6,837 nt of DNA from Actinomycetota bacterium (GTDB taxonomy: Bacteria > Actinomycetota > Thermoleophilia > Gaiellales > Gaiellaceae). How positions within the stretch are numbered: position 1 is the stretch's first letter; the number at the start of each line of letters is the position of its first letter. The position numbers and the translations under genes were made by a program. Shown here one piece after another: positions 4,873 to 6,837 of this stretch. Below the pieces are notes generated by a model. It saw nothing but the letters and a program-made list of their open reading frames with translations. It searched no databases and was not told the origin of the DNA. The stretch spans positions 1-6,837 of the forward strand of contig JACCVK010000318.1 in assembly GCA_013698195.1 (NCBI GenBank). The letters are read 5' to 3'.

Positions 4873-6372
4873 TTACTCGGCCGGCACGAGCGCGGGATGC
4901 TCTTCGAAGAGGTAGCGCAACACGGGCTGCTTCACGGCGCGAACCTCGTCGAGCCGACGCACCGGCCGCCCGCGGGGGGCGTCGCGCACCAGCTCCGGAT
5001 CCGTGGCGGCCTCCTCCGCGATCCGCCGCATGGCGGCCACGAACTCATCCAGCCTCTCCTTGGGCTCGGTCTCGGTCGGCTCGATCATGAGCGCCTCCGG
5101 CACGACGAGTGGGAAGTACACCGTCGGCGGGTGGATGCCGTAGTCCATGAGGCGTTTCGCGACGTCCAGCGCAGTGACGCCGTGCTCGCGCTTGAGGTTC
5201 CTCGCGGAGAGCACGAACTCGTGCATGCAGTGGCGGTCGTACGGCAGGTCGTAGACGTCTCGAAGCTGCGCGAGGAGGTAGTTCGCGTTGAGCACCGCCG
5301 CTTCCGACATCTCGCGTAGCTCCGGCCCGTACGCGCGAATGAAGGCATACGAGCGAACGAAGACGCCGAATGGCCCCGCGAAACCACGCACGCGCCCGAT
5401 CGACTTCGGCTTGCCCGAGTCGAGGTGGTAGCTCTCTCCGTCGCGGGTGACACGCGGCACCGGGAGATACGGCTCGATCGTTTCCCGTACGGCTACGGGA
5501 CCTCCCCCAGGTCCGCCGCCGCCATGAGGCTGGGAGAACGTCTTGTGGAGGTTGTAGTGGACGATGTCGAAGCCCATGTCCCCCGGCCTCGAGATGCCCA
5601 CGACCGCGTTCAGGTTCGCGCCGTCGTAATAGAGGAGGGCGCCGGCGTCGTGGAAGATCCGAGCCACGTCCTCGATTCCTTCGTCGAAGAGCCCGAGCGT
5701 CGAGGGATTCGTGAGCATGAGACCGGCCGTGCGCTCGTCCACTTTCGCGCGCAGGTCGTCGAGGTCCAGGTTGCCGCGAGCGTCTGTCTCGACCTTCGCG
5801 AGCTTGTACCCAGCCATCGTCACGCTTGCCGGATTCGTGCCGTGTGCCGTGTCCGCGGTGATGATCGTGTCGCGGTCCTCGCCGCGGTCCGCGAAGTACG
5901 CGCGCATGAGCATGAGCCCGGTCAGCTCGCCCTGCGAGCCGGCGGCGGGCTGGAGGGTCACGGCCGGCAGCCCGGCGATCTCGGCGAGCATCTCCTGGAG
6001 TCGCCACATGAGCTCGAGCGCACCCTGTGCGGCCTCGTCTTCCTGATACGGGTGTAGATCCCGGAAGCCCGGAAGCCCGGCGAGCCGCTCGTGCACGCGC
6101 GGGTTGTGCTTCATGGTGCAGGAGCCGAGCGGGTAGAAGCCGGTGTCGACACCGAACGTTCGGTCCGCGAGCGCCGTGAAGTGGCGGACGAGCTCAGGCT
6201 CTGAGACCTCCGGCAGTCGTGGGGGACGCGAACGGCGAAGCGACTCCGCGACCTCCGGTACCGGCAAGTCGAGCTGCGGTGGGCGCCCGGCGCGGCGTCC
6301 GGGTCGAGAGCGCTCGAAGAGAAGCGGTGCATCCGGCCAGGTCTGCCCCGGCTCGTGCGTGCTCACGGGCAA
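4873..6372 (-). CDS. gcvPB: Glycine dehydrogenase (decarboxylating) subunit 2, P-protein C-terminal half
   Basis: GcvPB is the cofactor-carrying half of the split P-protein of the glycine cleavage system. With GcvPA it decarboxylates glycine and passes the aminomethyl group to lipoylated H-protein. The product has 499 residues, normal for this subunit (about 480-520). The PLP lysine is K277 in NLHKTFSQPHGGGGPG, followed by the typical Gly-rich loop. D250 in YYDGANL is positioned to contact the pyridine nitrogen. FYPLGSCTMKHNP (79-91) and TAHGTNPAS (175-183) are also family hallmarks. The start is TTG at 6372 or GTG at 6366; both give the usual THEPGQTWPDAP N-terminus, and neither has a clear Shine-Dalgarno. 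It lies 37 nt downstream of gcvPA on the same strand, so the two are surely one operon. gcvT and gcvH are not in view and may lie further upstream. Confidence 0.96.
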   Translation of the reverse strand: MPVSTHEPGQTWPDAPLLFERSRPGRRAGRPPQLDLPVPEVAESLRRSRPPRLPEVSEPELVRHFTALADRTFGVDTGFYPLGSCTMKHNPRVHERLAGLPGFRDLHPYQEDEAAQGALELMWRLQEMLAEIAGLPAVTLQPAAGSQGELTGLMLMRAYFADRGEDRDTIITADTAHGTNPASVTMAGYKLAKVETDARGNLDLDDLRAKVDERTAGLMLTNPSTLGLFDEGIEDVARIFHDAGALLYYDGANLNAVVGISRPGDMGFDIVHYNLHKTFSQPHGGGGPGGGPVAVRETIEPYLPVPRVTRDGESYHLDSGKPKSIGRVRGFAGPFGVFVRSYAFIRAYGPELREMSEAAVLNANYLLAQLRDVYDLPYDRHCMHEFVLSARNLKREHGVTALDVAKRLMDYGIHPPTVYFPLVVPEALMIEPTETEPKERLDEFVAAMRRIAEEAATDPELVRDAPRGRPVRRLDEVRAVKQPVLRYLFEEHPALVPAE

Positions 6373-6409
6373 GCCCGGGTCGGCGAGGCCGGCCAGAAGC
6401 GAGCACGTC

Positions 6410-6837
6410 TCATCCGCACACCTCCGCGAGCACGGCCGCGAGGCGGTCGACGTCGTCGGCAGTCTTCTTCTCGGTCACGGCTACGAGCAGCACGTCGTCC
6501 ATCCCCTCGTAGTCACGCCCGAGCGCGTAGCCGGGATGCACGCCGCGCTCTCGAGCTCGACGTACGACCTCGCGAGCGGCCAACGGCGTGCGAAACGCGA
6601 CCTCCTTGAAGGCCTGCGCCTCGAAAGCCGGCTCGAGCTGGATGCGCTCCCGTGCGTACTGCGCCAGCGCGAGGCACGTCTCTCCCACCTCGCGCAGCCC
6701 GGCCGGGCCGAGCCACGCCAGCGTCGCAAGACCGGCAAAGGCGAGCAGCGTCTGGTTCGTCGTGATGTTGGAGGTCGCCTTCTCGCGACGGATGTGCTGC
6801 TCGCGGGTCTGGAGCGTCAGCACGAAACCGCGCCGGC
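6410..6837 (-). CDS. gcvPA: Glycine dehydrogenase (decarboxylating) subunit 1, C-terminal part (start beyond window)
   Basis: This is the last 141 residues of the N-terminal half of the split glycine cleavage P-protein, which pairs with GcvPB. The frame is open to the window edge, and the visible part begins RRGFVLTLQTREQHIRREKA, a highly conserved GcvPA segment, so the GTG at 6823 is internal. The full subunit is usually about 440-450 residues; roughly two thirds is missing. ATSN is followed by ITTNQ where the family commonly has ICTNQ, a small variation. GLREVGETCLALAQYA and the C-terminal helix DDVDRLAAVLAEVCG are as expected, and the stop is TGA. It precedes gcvPB by 37 nt in the same operon. 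Confidence 0.94.
   Translation of the reverse strand, partial: RRGFVLTLQTREQHIRREKATSNITTNQTLLAFAGLATLAWLGPAGLREVGETCLALAQYARERIQLEPAFEAQAFKEVAFRTPLAAREVVRRARERGVHPGYALGRDYEGMDDVLLVAVTEKKTADDVDRLAAVLAEVCG

Noticed and set aside
5425..6057. Long plus-strand frame opposite gcvPB
   Set aside because: It is a shadow of a strongly conserved gene, with no motifs and no ribosome binding site.

Overview
This window is GC-rich, densely packed bacterial chromosome. It carries mostly housekeeping and metabolic genes, with many GTG starts. The gene content, the split glycine decarboxylase (GcvPA plus GcvPB) and the style of the secreted glycosidase suggest a high-GC actinobacterium, possibly class Thermoleophilia. 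That assignment is from memory of protein style and is only moderately secure. I see no rRNA, tRNA, CRISPR array, insertion sequence or prophage.

Layout, left to right. (1) 2-427 (+): the C-terminal part of a Ca2+/H+ antiporter, cut by the window edge. (2) 501-1748 (+): a secreted clan-A-type glycoside hydrolase with a C-terminal beta-rich domain. (3) 1729-2808 (-): a low-specificity threonine aldolase whose 3' end overlaps the glycosidase by 20 bp. (4) 2832-3839 (+): rlmN, a radical-SAM rRNA/tRNA methyltransferase, divergent from the aldolase with only 23 bp between the two start codons. (5) 3855-4243 (+): a VOC/glyoxalase-fold gene broken by two frameshifts and carrying a 27-bp tandem duplication. 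(6) 4321-4710 (-): a small secreted beta-domain protein, also spread over three frames. (7) 4873-6372 and 6410-6837 (-): gcvPB and the 3' end of gcvPA, the two halves of the glycine cleavage P-protein.

Functional links. Threonine aldolase produces glycine and GcvPA/PB consumes it, so both ends of the window touch glycine/one-carbon metabolism, though the genes are not in one operon. The rest look like unrelated neighbours.

Two things stand out. First, the 23-bp ltaE/rlmN gap holds two opposed TAnnnT boxes sharing one TA step. Each lies 6-7 nt from its GTG start, which looks like a symmetric bidirectional promoter driving two leaderless mRNAs; the VOC gene has a similar box. Second, about five reading-frame breaks cluster between roughly 3.92 and 4.64 kb, all of the same sense, while the long genes on both sides are intact. 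This is either local gene decay or a local sequence-quality problem. I found no convincing new defence or mobile system.
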